Counted from the first letter of the stretch, positions 52,301 to 61,710 are shown. The stretch is DNA of 64,000 bases from Candidatus Planktophila sulfonica (GCF_002288065.1 NZ_CP016773.1:434001-498000); one strand, 5' to 3'. Notes: generated by a model not told the origin, from the letters alone. Made by a program: numbers and translations.

Positions 52301-53209
52301 TTACTTTGCGACCGCTACTGCGATATCTGCAGCAAGAGCTGAATTCGACTTAATGATTTCGATATTAACCTTGAGTGATTCACCTTCGGATGCGGTATGA
52401 AAATGCTCGAGAAGGAATGGAGTAACTGCCTTGCCGACTATTCCATTCTTGGCAGCGCCCTCAAGTCCGCTCTTCAAGATGGCATCGTGGCGTACGCGAT
52501 CCATCTCTTTAAGAACAGGGTTAGCGACTATGAGTGCATGGATATCTGTCTTCAAAGAATTACGCGCATGGATGATCGCTGCAATTTCATCGGCCGTATT
52601 TACTTGATGCTCAAGTGTGTAGCCAGAGTCAGTGAGGTAGAAACCAGGGAAGTGGGTTGTCTTATAACCAACGAGTCCAATAGCGAGAGTCTCAAGGCGC
52701 TCGAGCGTTGCTCCGACATCGAGAATAGATTTCACTCCGGCACAGACAACGGTGATATCAAGATCAGAGAGCGCAGTGAGATCGGCTGATTCATCGAATG
52801 ATTCATTTGCTCCGCGGTGAACTCCACCGAGGCCGCCAGTTGCAAAGACATGGATACCAGCCAAGACTGCAAGGTGAGCTGTTGCTGCAACAGTTGTTGC
52901 CGCTGACTTTCCAGTTGCTGCGATGATTGCAAGATCACGGCTTGAAGCTTTGGCGATGTCATCGCGGTTTGCAATGGCAACGAGCTGATCATCGGTAAGT
53001 CCGATGCAGACCTTTCCATCGAGAATCGCAATCGTTGCAGGCGTTGCTCCGTGATCACGAACAATCTGCTCAACTTCGCGCGCTACATCAAGGTTTGATG
53101 GGCGTGGAAGTCCGTGGCTAATAATCGTTGATTCAAGTGCGACAACAGGCTTGCCTGCTTTAAGGGCCGCAGCAACTTCAGGAGATGGAACGAATTCATA
53201 CGAGTTCAT
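52301..53209 (-). CDS. psuG: pseudouridine-5'-phosphate glycosidase
   Basis: 302 aa. VVALESTIISHGLPRPSNL (~22-40), the lysine/cysteine blocks GKVCIGLTDDQL, FATGGLGGVHRGA (~117-129) and a LVANPVLKEMD segment identify PsuG. It splits pseudouridine 5'-phosphate into uracil and ribose-5-phosphate. Operon with psuK. TATTGT lies seven bases before the ATG. Confidence 0.93.
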   Translation of the reverse strand: MNSYEFVPSPEVAAALKAGKPVVALESTIISHGLPRPSNLDVAREVEQIVRDHGATPATIAILDGKVCIGLTDDQLVAIANRDDIAKASSRDLAIIAATGKSAATTVAATAHLAVLAGIHVFATGGLGGVHRGANESFDESADLTALSDLDITVVCAGVKSILDVGATLERLETLAIGLVGYKTTHFPGFYLTDSGYTLEHQVNTADEIAAIIHARNSLKTDIHALIVANPVLKEMDRVRHDAILKSGLEGAAKNGIVGKAVTPFLLEHFHTASEGESLKVNIEIIKSNSALAADIAVAVAK

Positions 53210-53216
53210 GGCGGCA

Positions 53217-53222
53217 ACAATA
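53217..53222 (-). promoter_or_regulatory. -10 element, leaderless start of psuG
   Basis: TATTGT on the minus strand, seven bases (TGCCGCC) before ATG 53209. Confidence 0.5.
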
Positions 53223-53241
53223 CCCGTGAGAAGATAGCGCC

Positions 53242-54345
53242 GTGCATTTATCGCAAATCATGCCCTCGATCTTCTCGAGTCTGGGTTTAACAACAGCGCA
53301 TGATTCAATCAACTGTGGCGAAAGTCCTAGCGGCCGCGAACTCGTATTTCTTGTCGATGGTCTTGGCGCCGATGTCTTAAGTAAATTTGCAGAAGTTGCT
53401 CCAACTCTTTCGCGCATGGTTCTGCACGGAACAATCACGACATCTTTTCCATCTACAACAGCAACAAGCTTGGCAACTCTGACAACAGGTGAAATGCCGG
53501 GCGCCCATGGAATGTTGGGATACACAGTCCAAGTTCCGCGCAGTGGGGGACGAGTACTTAACTCTTTAAAGTGGGATGAACGCGTTGATCCGGTTATTTG
53601 GCAACCAGTGCCAACCCTCTTTGAACGAGCAAGTGCCGCGGGAATCGCCACAACGCATGTTGCTGCCAAGCGTTATGAAAATACTGGATTTACTCGCGCC
53701 GTATTTCGCGGAGCCCATTACAAGGGCGCCAATGTTTCGGCCGATTTGATTTCAGAGACTGTCGCAGCACTTCAGAAGTCACCTTCATTTGTTTATCTCT
53801 ACGTTAATGATGTTGATTCGGCTGGCCACTCAGATGGAGTTGGTTCAGAAAAGTGGTTAGCGGCCTTGAAGAGTGTGGATGAATTGGTGCAGGCGCTTAT
53901 GCAGAAGTTACCCAACGGAACTCGCATTTGGCTGACTGCCGATCACGGAATGATTAACGTGGAAGAGAAGATCATCCTGGGCCAAGATAATGAATTGCTT
54001 ACGGATGTGGCTGTGATTGCGGGAGAACCGCGTATGCGCCATCTCTACCTTTCATCAGATAGCGCAAATGCAGAGAATGAAGTGATTGCTCGTTGGCAGA
54101 GCGCGTTGGGCGCAAAGGTCACAATGCATACGCGTCAGAGCGCAATTACTGCAGGGCTCTTTGGCCCAAATGTTTCACTCGATGCATCAGAACGTGCCGG
54201 TGATGTCATTGCGATTGCTCAAGCCAACGTTGTTCTGCTTGATCCAGAACGCGCAGATAAAGAAGGCGCGATGATTGGCCACCATGGTGGCGATAGCGTT
54301 ATTGAAAGTTCAGTGCCGTTATTGCTGCACAGCGTGAAGAATTAG
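53242..54345 (+). CDS. alkaline-phosphatase-superfamily phosphodiesterase
   Basis: 367 aa from GTG 53242. FLVDGLGADVL (~34-44, metal-binding Asp), TTSFPSTTATSLATLTTG (~71-88, with the nucleophile Thr), DVDSAGHSDGVG (~192-203) and TADHGM (~233-238) match nucleotide pyrophosphatase/phosphodiesterase proteins. No signal peptide, so probably cytosolic. Substrate unknown. Divergent from psuG by 32 bp; its 3' end overlaps sepH by 4 bp. Confidence 0.83.
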   Translation: MHLSQIMPSIFSSLGLTTAHDSINCGESPSGRELVFLVDGLGADVLSKFAEVAPTLSRMVLHGTITTSFPSTTATSLATLTTGEMPGAHGMLGYTVQVPRSGGRVLNSLKWDERVDPVIWQPVPTLFERASAAGIATTHVAAKRYENTGFTRAVFRGAHYKGANVSADLISETVAALQKSPSFVYLYVNDVDSAGHSDGVGSEKWLAALKSVDELVQALMQKLPNGTRIWLTADHGMINVEEKIILGQDNELLTDVAVIAGEPRMRHLYLSSDSANAENEVIARWQSALGAKVTMHTRQSAITAGLFGPNVSLDASERAGDVIAIAQANVVLLDPERADKEGAMIGHHGGDSVIESSVPLLLHSVKN

Positions 54346-55181
54346 TTATCTTCCTCAGTAGGTTCTTCAGACTTTCGTCCAAACATAATTTCATCCCATG
54401 AAGGAACTTTTGCGCGAGCTGTAATTCCATCTTGTGAATCAGCAGCTGATGGAGTCTCGCGAATAACAGCAAGACGTGGTGTCTCAGCCTTTTCTTCAGG
54501 AGCGTTGAGAAGATCTGCGATACGAACGATTTCTGGTTCTGGAGCTACTTCTTCACGTCGTGAAGAATGTGATGGCTCTGAATAAATGATTGCTGTTGAT
54601 GGAGCGCGAACTGGTGCTTCCTCATCAATAAGCCAAGCGCCGTTATCGTCTGATGCATCGAGTGCGCGACGTGAAAGATCAAAGTTCCAGGTTGCGATGC
54701 CATTGCCGTCGCGGTTTGGGTAGTGAAGTTCGATATGCCAAGTGCCATCAAGTTGGCGCCATGTATTCCATGAAACTTCATCGGTATCGACGCCACGTGC
54801 TGCAAGCTTGGCAAGAACTACTTCGCGGAATGTGAGATCGATGCGGTGAATATCTCTACGCATGATGAGGTTACGAGCATTTTCAAGGATGTATTCGCGC
54901 TCTTGCATGACGGGGCCTGAGAAACGTTCGACCTTATCGACAGTTGTCTGGCCCTCGCGCGCAATCTGTTCAAAGCTATCGCCGGCGCGAAGTCTGCGCT
55001 GAATCTCTTTGACCGAAATTGTTTCAACTGCATCCATTGCAGGAACTGAAGTCAGACGTGGCTGATTCACAGTTGCGCGGAGAGTGTCGCTGATACGAAG
55101 TGAATAGTTATTCCCATCGGTATCGACAAGCGAGAGATGGCTTCCATCATCTGTCTTGCCATCTAAACGAAGCTCAGTCAT
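54342..55181 (-). CDS. sepH: septation protein SepH
   Basis: 279 aa. The N-terminal DUF3071 domain (~1-170) with LRLDGKTDDGSHLSLVD, IQRRLRAGDSFEQIAREG (~60-77) and VERFSGPVMQEREYI is diagnostic; the C-terminal ~100 residues are acidic and low-complexity, ending WDEIMFGRKSEEP. SepH stimulates FtsZ assembly in actinobacteria. TATTCT lies six bases before the ATG. Confidence 0.93.
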   Translation of the reverse strand: MTELRLDGKTDDGSHLSLVDTDGNNYSLRISDTLRATVNQPRLTSVPAMDAVETISVKEIQRRLRAGDSFEQIAREGQTTVDKVERFSGPVMQEREYILENARNLIMRRDIHRIDLTFREVVLAKLAARGVDTDEVSWNTWRQLDGTWHIELHYPNRDGNGIATWNFDLSRRALDASDDNGAWLIDEEAPVRAPSTAIIYSEPSHSSRREEVAPEPEIVRIADLLNAPEEKAETPRLAVIRETPSAADSQDGITARAKVPSWDEIMFGRKSEEPTEEDN

Positions 55182-55187
55182 GGGGTG

Positions 55188-55193
55188 AGAATA
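55188..55193 (-). promoter_or_regulatory. -10 element, leaderless start of sepH
   Basis: TATTCT on the minus strand, six bases (CACCCC) before ATG 55181. Same hexamer as at 16967. Confidence 0.6.
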
Positions 55194-55230
55194 ACCGATG
55201 GGGTGGTATTTTCTCGAGAGTTAGACCCTT

Positions 55231-55236
55231 TAGACT
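55231..55236 (+). promoter_or_regulatory. -10 element, leaderless start of inositol-phosphatase gene
   Basis: TAGACT, six bases (TCATAT) before ATG 55243. Confidence 0.55.
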
Positions 55237-55242
55237 TCATAT

Positions 55243-56007
55243 ATGCATGAAGATTTGCTCGAACTTGCGAAGAAAGTCGGCGCCGAGGCGGCTGCGCTCC
55301 TCATGGACCGCCCACCCGCCTTTGAAATCGAAGAGAAATCCACTGCCATCGATATCGCCACTCAGATGGATAAGAAGGCAGAAACTTTTATTGTGCAATC
55401 ACTTCTTGCAGCTCGTCCCGACGATGGAATCATCGGCGAAGAAGGCGCTGAGGTCGCAAGTAAATCTGGCATCACATGGGTTATCGATCCACTTGATGGA
55501 ACCGTTAATTACTTTTATGGACTTCCTGGCTGGAACGTCTCCATCGCTGCAAAAGATAAAGATGGCTCTGTAGTCGGAGTTGTCGTTGCACCTACGATCA
55601 ATTCAACGTGGTGGGCTTCTCGCGGTGGCGGAGCTTTCTTCAATAGCAGCAAGATCAAGACCAATGAGCCAGTTGAATTCAATCGCGCATTCATCGGAAC
55701 AGGTTTTCAATACGATGTTGCTCATCGCGGACGTCAGATCGAGAACGTCGGTCGCATGCTTCCGTTGATTCGCGATATTCGTCGCAATGGCGCAGCAGCT
55801 GTCGATATCTGTTCAGTTGCCATGGGCTCACTCGATGCTTACTTTGAAGATGGGTTGAAAGAGTGGGATTGGGCAGCAGCTTCCCTCGTTGCCACTGAGG
55901 CAGGGGCGCGCTTCGGTCTCTACGGTCAGGCTCCCTATATGACCACCTTGGCGGCAGGTCCAACCTTGTTCGCCGAACTCGAGGGCTTCCTCAACCTCCA
56001 CGCGTAA
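55243..56007 (+). CDS. inositol monophosphatase family protein
   Basis: 254 aa. Metal-binding GEEGAE (~65-70), DPLDGTVNYFYGLP (~84-97) and EWDWAAASLVATEAGA (~206-221) are the three family motifs. It dephosphorylates inositol-1-phosphate or related compounds such as histidinol- or nucleotide-derived phosphates; specificity is uncertain. Divergent from sepH. Confidence 0.9.
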   Translation: MHEDLLELAKKVGAEAAALLMDRPPAFEIEEKSTAIDIATQMDKKAETFIVQSLLAARPDDGIIGEEGAEVASKSGITWVIDPLDGTVNYFYGLPGWNVSIAAKDKDGSVVGVVVAPTINSTWWASRGGGAFFNSSKIKTNEPVEFNRAFIGTGFQYDVAHRGRQIENVGRMLPLIRDIRRNGAAAVDICSVAMGSLDAYFEDGLKEWDWAAASLVATEAGARFGLYGQAPYMTTLAAGPTLFAELEGFLNLHA

Positions 56008-56116
56008 TTCCAGGGGGTCATTTGACCGATTTACGCTCAGAGCCCCTTCTATGGCAAGATACGCAGTCTGCACGGCGATACCCGTGCTTATAGATAAGTA
56101 ATGAACAGGAATCACC

Positions 56117-56659
56117 ATGAATATTCTCGACGTCGTAGATGCAGCCTCACTTCGTAAGGACATCCCACAGTTCCGCGCAGGCGATGAGCTCAAGATTCAC
56201 GTCCGTGTTATCGAAGGTAACAAGTCACGTCTTCAGGTATTCCAGGGAATCGTTATCGGTCGCCAGGGCGACGGAGTCCGCGAGACTTTCACAATCCGTA
56301 AGGTTTCTTACGGCGTTGGCGTAGAGCGCACATTCCCAGTTCACACACCAGTTATTGAAAAGATCGAGCTTGTCACTAAGGGCGATGTCCGTCGTGCAAA
56401 GCTCTACTACCTCCGCGATCTCCGCGGTAAGGCTGCAAAGATTCGCGAAAAGCGCGATGGCATTGTTGGCTACGGTGATGGAATTCTTTCAACACCGGCT
56501 CCTGTCGTAGAAGCTGTCGTCGAAGTGTCCGAGCCAGCTGCGGTCGAAGTTGTGGCAGAGGTTCCAGCTGAAGTTACGATTACAGAAGATGTCGTAGTAA
56601 CAGAAGCTGTAGTTGAGACTCCTGAAGTTGCTGCTGAAGCAACTGAAGAATCTAAGTAA
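56117..56659 (+). CDS. rplS: 50S ribosomal protein L19 with long acidic tail
   Basis: 180 aa. Residues 1-~118 are an ordinary L19 ([60 protein letters not shown]). The extra ~60 residues are Val/Glu/Ala-rich and acidic ([17 protein letters not shown]...), unlike most L19 proteins. AGGAATC precedes ATG 56117. First gene of the rplS-lepB-rnhB cluster. A TTGACC at 56023-56028 may be its -35. Confidence 0.95.
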   Translation: MNILDVVDAASLRKDIPQFRAGDELKIHVRVIEGNKSRLQVFQGIVIGRQGDGVRETFTIRKVSYGVGVERTFPVHTPVIEKIELVTKGDVRRAKLYYLRDLRGKAAKIREKRDGIVGYGDGILSTPAPVVEAVVEVSEPAAVEVVAEVPAEVTITEDVVVTEAVVETPEVAAEATEESK

Positions 56660-56673
56660 CTTCACCTCTTCAC

Positions 56674-57324
56674 ATGCCACGCAAGGGCTCAGTCCTTCGT
56701 GAGTTCCCGATTCTTATAATCGTTGCGCTCGCCGTTTCACTTCTAATCAAGACTTTTCTTGTGCAGTTTTTCTATATCCCTTCGGGCTCTATGGAGAACA
56801 CGCTGCAAATTGGTGATCGCGTAGCCGTTAACAAGCTGCCATTTATCTCAAAGACAATTAATCGCGGCGATGTTGTGGTCTTCCGTGATCCTGCTAATTG
56901 GCTTCCTGAACCATACGAAGCATCTGGAAATAAAATTCTTGGAAAAGTTAAAGATGGCCTCGTAACTGTGGGCATACTTCCCAACCCTGCAAAGCAATAC
57001 CTGGTTAAGCGCGTCATTGGCGTAGCTGGTGACAAGGTCATCTGCTGCGATAACGGCAAGCTGACAATCAATGGAAAAGAAACTTCTGAGCCATATATTT
57101 TTGCAGGCAATAAAGCCAGCGATTTAGATTTCAACATCACCGTCCCAGAAGGAAAAATCTGGGTAATGGGCGATCACCGCGGTTCATCTGCTGACTCTCG
57201 TTATCACCAAGATGATGTCAATAATGGTTTTGTTCCGGTCTCTAAAGTAACTGGACAAGTCTTTGCAACAATCTGGCCAATCAAGAGCGTTGGATTAGTT
57301 CCAGGCCAGAACCCCATCAAGTAA
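56674..57324 (+). CDS. lepB: signal peptidase I
   Basis: 216 aa. One N-terminal membrane helix (~10-28), catalytic Ser in IPSGSMENTL (~35-44), catalytic Lys in YLVKRVIGVAGD (~109-120) and the GDHRGSSADSR box (~168-178). Removes signal peptides from exported proteins. 14 bases after rplS. Confidence 0.94.
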   Translation: MPRKGSVLREFPILIIVALAVSLLIKTFLVQFFYIPSGSMENTLQIGDRVAVNKLPFISKTINRGDVVVFRDPANWLPEPYEASGNKILGKVKDGLVTVGILPNPAKQYLVKRVIGVAGDKVICCDNGKLTINGKETSEPYIFAGNKASDLDFNITVPEGKIWVMGDHRGSSADSRYHQDDVNNGFVPVSKVTGQVFATIWPIKSVGLVPGQNPIK

Positions 57325-57342
57325 TCAGACACCGCAAACATT

Positions 57343-57948
57343 ATGAAAGCGATCGAAGAACTTCTTCGTAACGCAGGAATCTCACCTATTGCAGGTGTTG
57401 ATGAAGCTGGTCGCGGTCCATGTGCGGGTCCACTTGTTGTTGCCGCAGTCATTCTCAAAGATCCGAATGCGCCAGAGCTAGCTGAAGTGCGCGATTCCAA
57501 AGAAGTCTCTGAAAGCAAACGCGAAATTCTCTTTGATGTGATTATGAATATCGCCGAAAGTGTTAGCGTCATTATTGTCCCGCCATCTGAAATCGACGAA
57601 CGCGGTGTGCATGCGGCAAACCTCGATGGAATGCGCCGTGCGGTGAAGGGGCTTTCTATTGAACCGGCATATGTACTGACAGATGGTTATGCAATCGAAG
57701 GTTTAGCTATTCCCAATGTTGCGGTGTGGAAGGGCGATCAAGTTGTTACTGCAATTAGTGCAGCATCAATTATCGCCAAGGTAACTCGTGATCGCATGAT
57801 GATTGAGCTAGATAAGACTTATCCGCAATATGGCTTTGCAAAACATAAGGGCTATATCACTGCCGTTCACACAAAAGCCCTTGCCGAACATGGCCCGTGT
57901 ATAGAACACCGTAAATCGTTTTCAAATATCGCTGCCCTTCTTCAATAG
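57343..57948 (+). CDS. rnhB: ribonuclease HII
   Basis: 201 aa. GVDEAGRGPCAGP (~18-30; Asp-Glu active site), DSKEVSESKR (~50-59), an Asp in VLTDGYAI and the YPQYGFAKHKGY motif. Cuts RNA in RNA-DNA hybrids and removes misincorporated ribonucleotides. 18 bases after lepB. Confidence 0.94.
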   Translation: MKAIEELLRNAGISPIAGVDEAGRGPCAGPLVVAAVILKDPNAPELAEVRDSKEVSESKREILFDVIMNIAESVSVIIVPPSEIDERGVHAANLDGMRRAVKGLSIEPAYVLTDGYAIEGLAIPNVAVWKGDQVVTAISAASIIAKVTRDRMMIELDKTYPQYGFAKHKGYITAVHTKALAEHGPCIEHRKSFSNIAALLQ

Positions 57949-57995
57949 TTTCCACAGGCGCCTGCTTTTCTTAATATCAAGTAAGGACCAACCTC

Positions 57996-58001
57996 TAACC
58001 T
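57996..58001 (+). promoter_or_regulatory. -10-like element before yraN
   Basis: TAACCT, seven bases (CCCGCGC) before ATG 58009, no Shine-Dalgarno. Confidence 0.45.
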
Positions 58002-58008
58002 CCCGCGC

Positions 58009-58389
58009 ATGGTGGCTAGAGTTAAACGTCCAGGAGCGAAGCAGCGCACAGGTGCCTTTGGTGAAGAATTAACTGCGCAATATTTATTGGCGCGTGGAGA
58101 TGAAATCCTCGATCGCAACTGGCGGATACGTGAAGGTGAAATAGACCTTGTTTCACTCAGTAGCGATGGTGCTTTTCATTTCGTCGAAGTTAAGACTCGT
58201 AGCTCACTCGCATTCGGTCATCCCTTCGAGGCAATTAATCGGGATAAAGCACATCGCATGCAGCGGCTGGCGATGGGATGGCTGGCAACACACGGATGCT
58301 TGGGGTGCGAATACACCATTGATGTCGTTGCAATTCTGATTGCTGCAGATGGAACTCATACCTTGGAATACCGAGGTAATTTGCTATGA
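58009..58389 (+). CDS. YraN-family endonuclease-like protein
   Basis: 126 aa. GEELTAQYLLARGDEILDRNW, GEIDLVS and FVEVKTRSS give the E..D..ExK pattern of an archaeal-resolvase-like nuclease fold (UPF0102). Role unproven. It overlaps yifB as ATGA, in the usual actinobacterial order. Confidence 0.9.
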   Translation: MVARVKRPGAKQRTGAFGEELTAQYLLARGDEILDRNWRIREGEIDLVSLSSDGAFHFVEVKTRSSLAFGHPFEAINRDKAHRMQRLAMGWLATHGCLGCEYTIDVVAILIAADGTHTLEYRGNLL

Positions 58390-59906
58390 GTATCGGACAA
58401 ACTCAGAGCATCGCATTACTGGGGCTCACCGGAAGTGTTGTTGAAATCGAAGTTGATATCTCAGATGGCATTCCCATGTATTCATTGTTGGGGCTTCCGG
58501 ATGCTGCGTTGCAAGAATCCCGTGACCGGGTACGAGCTGCGATATCAAATTGCAATGAGGTCTGGCCCAATAGAAAGGTGACTGTCTCGCTATCGCCGGC
58601 TTGGTTACCAAAGAGTGGTTCCAGCTTCGATCTCTCCATTGCACTAGCGATTCTGATTGCGCATGGCACCGCTCCACAAGAACCCTTTGCATCCATGGTA
58701 GTACTTGGCGAGCTGGCACTCGATGGCAAAGTTCGCTCGGTGCGAGGTGTATTGCCAGCCCTCATTGCAGCTTATAAATCTGGAATCACGCGGGCAATTG
58801 TTCCGGCTGCTAATCGTTCTGAAGCTGCACTGATGACACAGATGCAGATCCTTACCTTTGAATCACTTCGAGAAGTTCTTCTATGGGGTCGTACGGGCGA
58901 GCATCCTGTTGCCCAAGAACTCGATTTAGAGAAGACAGATGTCGATGAATATCTCGACTTCGCCGATGTCGCAGGACAAACCAAAGCGCGCTTTGCTGCC
59001 GAAGTCGCTGCCAGCGGTGGACATCATCTCTTGCTTATTGGTCCACCAGGAACTGGCAAGACGATGATTGCTTCGCGCATCCCAACAATTCTTCCTTCTC
59101 TCACTATCGATCAAGCACTCGAAGTTACGGCAGTGCATTCCATTTCAGGAGCGCTGGGTTCACGTTCACCGATGTCACTTATTGCCCCCATAGTTTCGCC
59201 GCACCACACGGCTTCGCGCGCTTCCATAGTTGGCGGAGGTTCTCATGTCATCAAACCAGGTGCGTGCAGCTTGGCTCATCACGGAGTGCTCTTTATCGAT
59301 GAAGCACCTGAATGCGCGATCGGAGTTCTCGATTCGTTACGCCAGCCTCTTGAATCCGGAACCATCACTATTGCCCGCAGCGTTGGAAACATAACTTTCC
59401 CTGCACATTTTCTCTTAGTGCTTGCTGCAAACCCATGTCCTTGCGGAAAGTACACAGGCAAAGGTCGCAACTGCACCTGTTCTTCAGTGCAGGTTCGTCG
59501 CTATTTAGGAAAACTCTCCGGTCCGCTCATGGACCGCATCGATATGCGAGTACAAGTTGATCCTGTCAGCCGAGTCGAAATGGCACAGACAGACCTTGGC
59601 GAAAATAGCGCCGAAATTCGTGCTCGTGTAATCAAGGCACGAAAAGCTGCGGCAGATCGTTTTAGTAATGATCCATGGCAACTTAATGCTCAGATTCCAA
59701 GTCGTGAACTTCGCGGCAAGTATCGCCCACAACGCGATGCCATGAATTTTCTCCACGATGAACTAGATCGCGAACGAATTACTGCGCGCGGACTTCACAA
59801 AGTTATCCGCTTGTCATGGACCCTTTCAGATTTAGCAGGGCACACAGTTCCGACCCTCGATGATGTCGAACGAGCACATTCACTACGCGAAGGAACTGAT
59901 CTATGA
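58386..59906 (+). CDS. YifB-type Mg-chelatase-related ATPase
   Basis: 506 aa. N-terminal Lon-protease-like domain (~1-165; GIPMYSLLGLPDAALQESRDR), AAA+ Walker A GPPGTGKT (~219-226), sensor blocks GVLFIDEAPE (~299-308) and the cysteine cluster NPCPCGKYTGKGRNCTC. ComM-like; in other bacteria it helps branch migration during natural transformation. Coupled both to yraN and to dprA. Confidence 0.92.
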   Translation: MSIGQTQSIALLGLTGSVVEIEVDISDGIPMYSLLGLPDAALQESRDRVRAAISNCNEVWPNRKVTVSLSPAWLPKSGSSFDLSIALAILIAHGTAPQEPFASMVVLGELALDGKVRSVRGVLPALIAAYKSGITRAIVPAANRSEAALMTQMQILTFESLREVLLWGRTGEHPVAQELDLEKTDVDEYLDFADVAGQTKARFAAEVAASGGHHLLLIGPPGTGKTMIASRIPTILPSLTIDQALEVTAVHSISGALGSRSPMSLIAPIVSPHHTASRASIVGGGSHVIKPGACSLAHHGVLFIDEAPECAIGVLDSLRQPLESGTITIARSVGNITFPAHFLLVLAANPCPCGKYTGKGRNCTCSSVQVRRYLGKLSGPLMDRIDMRVQVDPVSRVEMAQTDLGENSAEIRARVIKARKAAADRFSNDPWQLNAQIPSRELRGKYRPQRDAMNFLHDELDRERITARGLHKVIRLSWTLSDLAGHTVPTLDDVERAHSLREGTDL

Positions 59907-60760
59907 AAGAACGTGCACAACGCCTAGCGCTCTTTTCAGCCATTGAAGGTGGAGCAACTTTCTGGAGCCGGGAAATCACAGAACGAGGTGTGCAATCAGT
60001 TTTCGATCGCATCAAAGGCAATGTGTATGACTCTGTAAAGCATGCGGCGTTAGTTGAAAAGGTTCAAAGTTTTGATAGCCCTACAGCTTTTCAATCGATA
60101 GAGAAGTTAGGCGCCCACTTCATCATCCCAGGAGATGCGCAATGGCCGCTGCGCGTGGATGAACTTGAGTGCCCGCCCATTGGTCTGATTGTTAAAGGAA
60201 ATATTGAAATCCTAAGTAATCCTTCTCTTGCAATTGTTGGTACACGTAACCCAACACCGTATGGCGTTCGTATCGCAGGAGATTTCGCTGCGGGCTTTGT
60301 TGATCGCGAATGGGACATTGTGAGCGGGGGAGCATATGGAGTTGATACGGCAGCTCATCGCGGCGCACTCGTTGCCGAAGGTCGCACCATTGCAGTCATT
60401 GCATCAGGAATTGATCTGCAATACCCATCAGGAAATAGCAGGCTCTTTGAAGAAATCTGCGAGAACGGGGCGATAGTTACTGAAGTAATGCCCGGAGTTC
60501 CGGCGCTTCCACATCGTTTCTTGACTCGCAATCGACTTATCGCAGCGCTTTCACAAGCAACGCTGGTTGTCGAGGCGGCTTTTCGAAGCGGTTCGTTGCG
60601 AACTGCACGAGATGCAGCCGAACTCATGAGACCTGTAATGGCGATACCTGGGCCAATCAATTCACCTTCATCAGAAGGCTGCCATCGACTTATCGGCGAG
60701 AGAGCAGCTGAACTTGTGACATCTGTGCCTGATGCAATCGAGTTAATTTCAGCGCTTTAG
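59903..60760 (+). CDS. dprA: DNA-processing protein DprA
   Basis: 285 aa. Rossmann-like core: LAIVGTRNPTPYGVRIA (~110-126), VSGGAYGVDTAAHRGAL (~141-157), GIDLQYPSGN and GSLRTARDAAEL. DprA loads RecA on incoming single strands during transformation. ATGA overlap with yifB suggests a DNA-uptake or recombination unit. Confidence 0.93.
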   Translation: MKERAQRLALFSAIEGGATFWSREITERGVQSVFDRIKGNVYDSVKHAALVEKVQSFDSPTAFQSIEKLGAHFIIPGDAQWPLRVDELECPPIGLIVKGNIEILSNPSLAIVGTRNPTPYGVRIAGDFAAGFVDREWDIVSGGAYGVDTAAHRGALVAEGRTIAVIASGIDLQYPSGNSRLFEEICENGAIVTEVMPGVPALPHRFLTRNRLIAALSQATLVVEAAFRSGSLRTARDAAELMRPVMAIPGPINSPSSEGCHRLIGERAAELVTSVPDAIELISAL

Positions 60761-60792
60761 GTTCTTCTCGCATGTAATGAGAGAATACCTAT

Positions 60793-61710
60793 ATGAGTGA
60801 TTTCCGTTCGGGCTTTGTGGCTATTGTCGGCCGCCCTAACACTGGTAAATCAACTCTTATTAATGCACTCGTTGGAAGCAAGATTGCGATTACATCGCCT
60901 CATCCCAACACCACTCGTCATGCTATCCGCGGAATCGTTAACAATCCTGATTATCAGGCAATTCTTGTAGATACACCTGGAATCCATAAGCCAAAGACGC
61001 TGCTTGGATACCGCCTCAACGCTGTCGTCAACGAGAGCCTTGATTCAGTCGATATTGTGATGATGTGTCTACCTGCTGATGAAACTTCAGGTGCCGGAGA
61101 TGAATTCCTCGCTGCTGAAATTGCAAAGTATTCACGTGCCAAGAAGTTCGCACTGGTTACCAAGACAGATTTAGTTTCAAAGAAGAATTTAGCAACTCGC
61201 TTGCTTGGGATTTCCTCACTTGCAAAGGGATTTACTTGGGATGAAATCGTTCCTATCTCTGCAGCAATTCACGAGCAGATTGATCTCCTTGAAAAGTTGA
61301 TTGGCGATAACTTGCCTGTAGGTCCTGCCTTTTATCCAACAGATGTAAAGAGTGATCAGAAGATTGAAACTCTCATCTGCGAACTCATCCGCGAAGCTGC
61401 CTTACGCGATGCTCGCGAAGAACTTCCTCACTCAATCATGGTCACCATCGATGAGATGGCAGAACGTGAAGAGAAAGGCAGCCGTCCTTTCTACGATATT
61501 CACGCAACTATTCACGTTGAGCGCGATTCACAGACCGGCATCTTGCTTGGCCACCAAGGCGAGCGATTGAAAGATATTGGAATGCGCGCACGAAAAGATA
61601 TTGAGCGCGAACTCGGTGCACGTATTTTTCTTGGACTTCACGTTAAGGTTTCAAAAGAATGGCAGCGAGATCCAAAGCTGCTTGAGCGCCTCGGATTTAC
61701 TGAGCGCTAA
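60793..61710 (+). CDS. era: GTPase Era
   Basis: 305 aa. G1 GRPNTGKST (~13-21), G3 DTPG (~60-63), G4 TKTD (~121-124), C-terminal KH domain (HVERDSQTGILLGHQGERLKDIG). It binds 16S rRNA in 30S assembly. GAGAAT lies six bases before the ATG. The 3' end overlaps uppP by 14 bp. Confidence 0.94.
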   Translation: MSDFRSGFVAIVGRPNTGKSTLINALVGSKIAITSPHPNTTRHAIRGIVNNPDYQAILVDTPGIHKPKTLLGYRLNAVVNESLDSVDIVMMCLPADETSGAGDEFLAAEIAKYSRAKKFALVTKTDLVSKKNLATRLLGISSLAKGFTWDEIVPISAAIHEQIDLLEKLIGDNLPVGPAFYPTDVKSDQKIETLICELIREAALRDAREELPHSIMVTIDEMAEREEKGSRPFYDIHATIHVERDSQTGILLGHQGERLKDIGMRARKDIERELGARIFLGLHVKVSKEWQRDPKLLERLGFTER

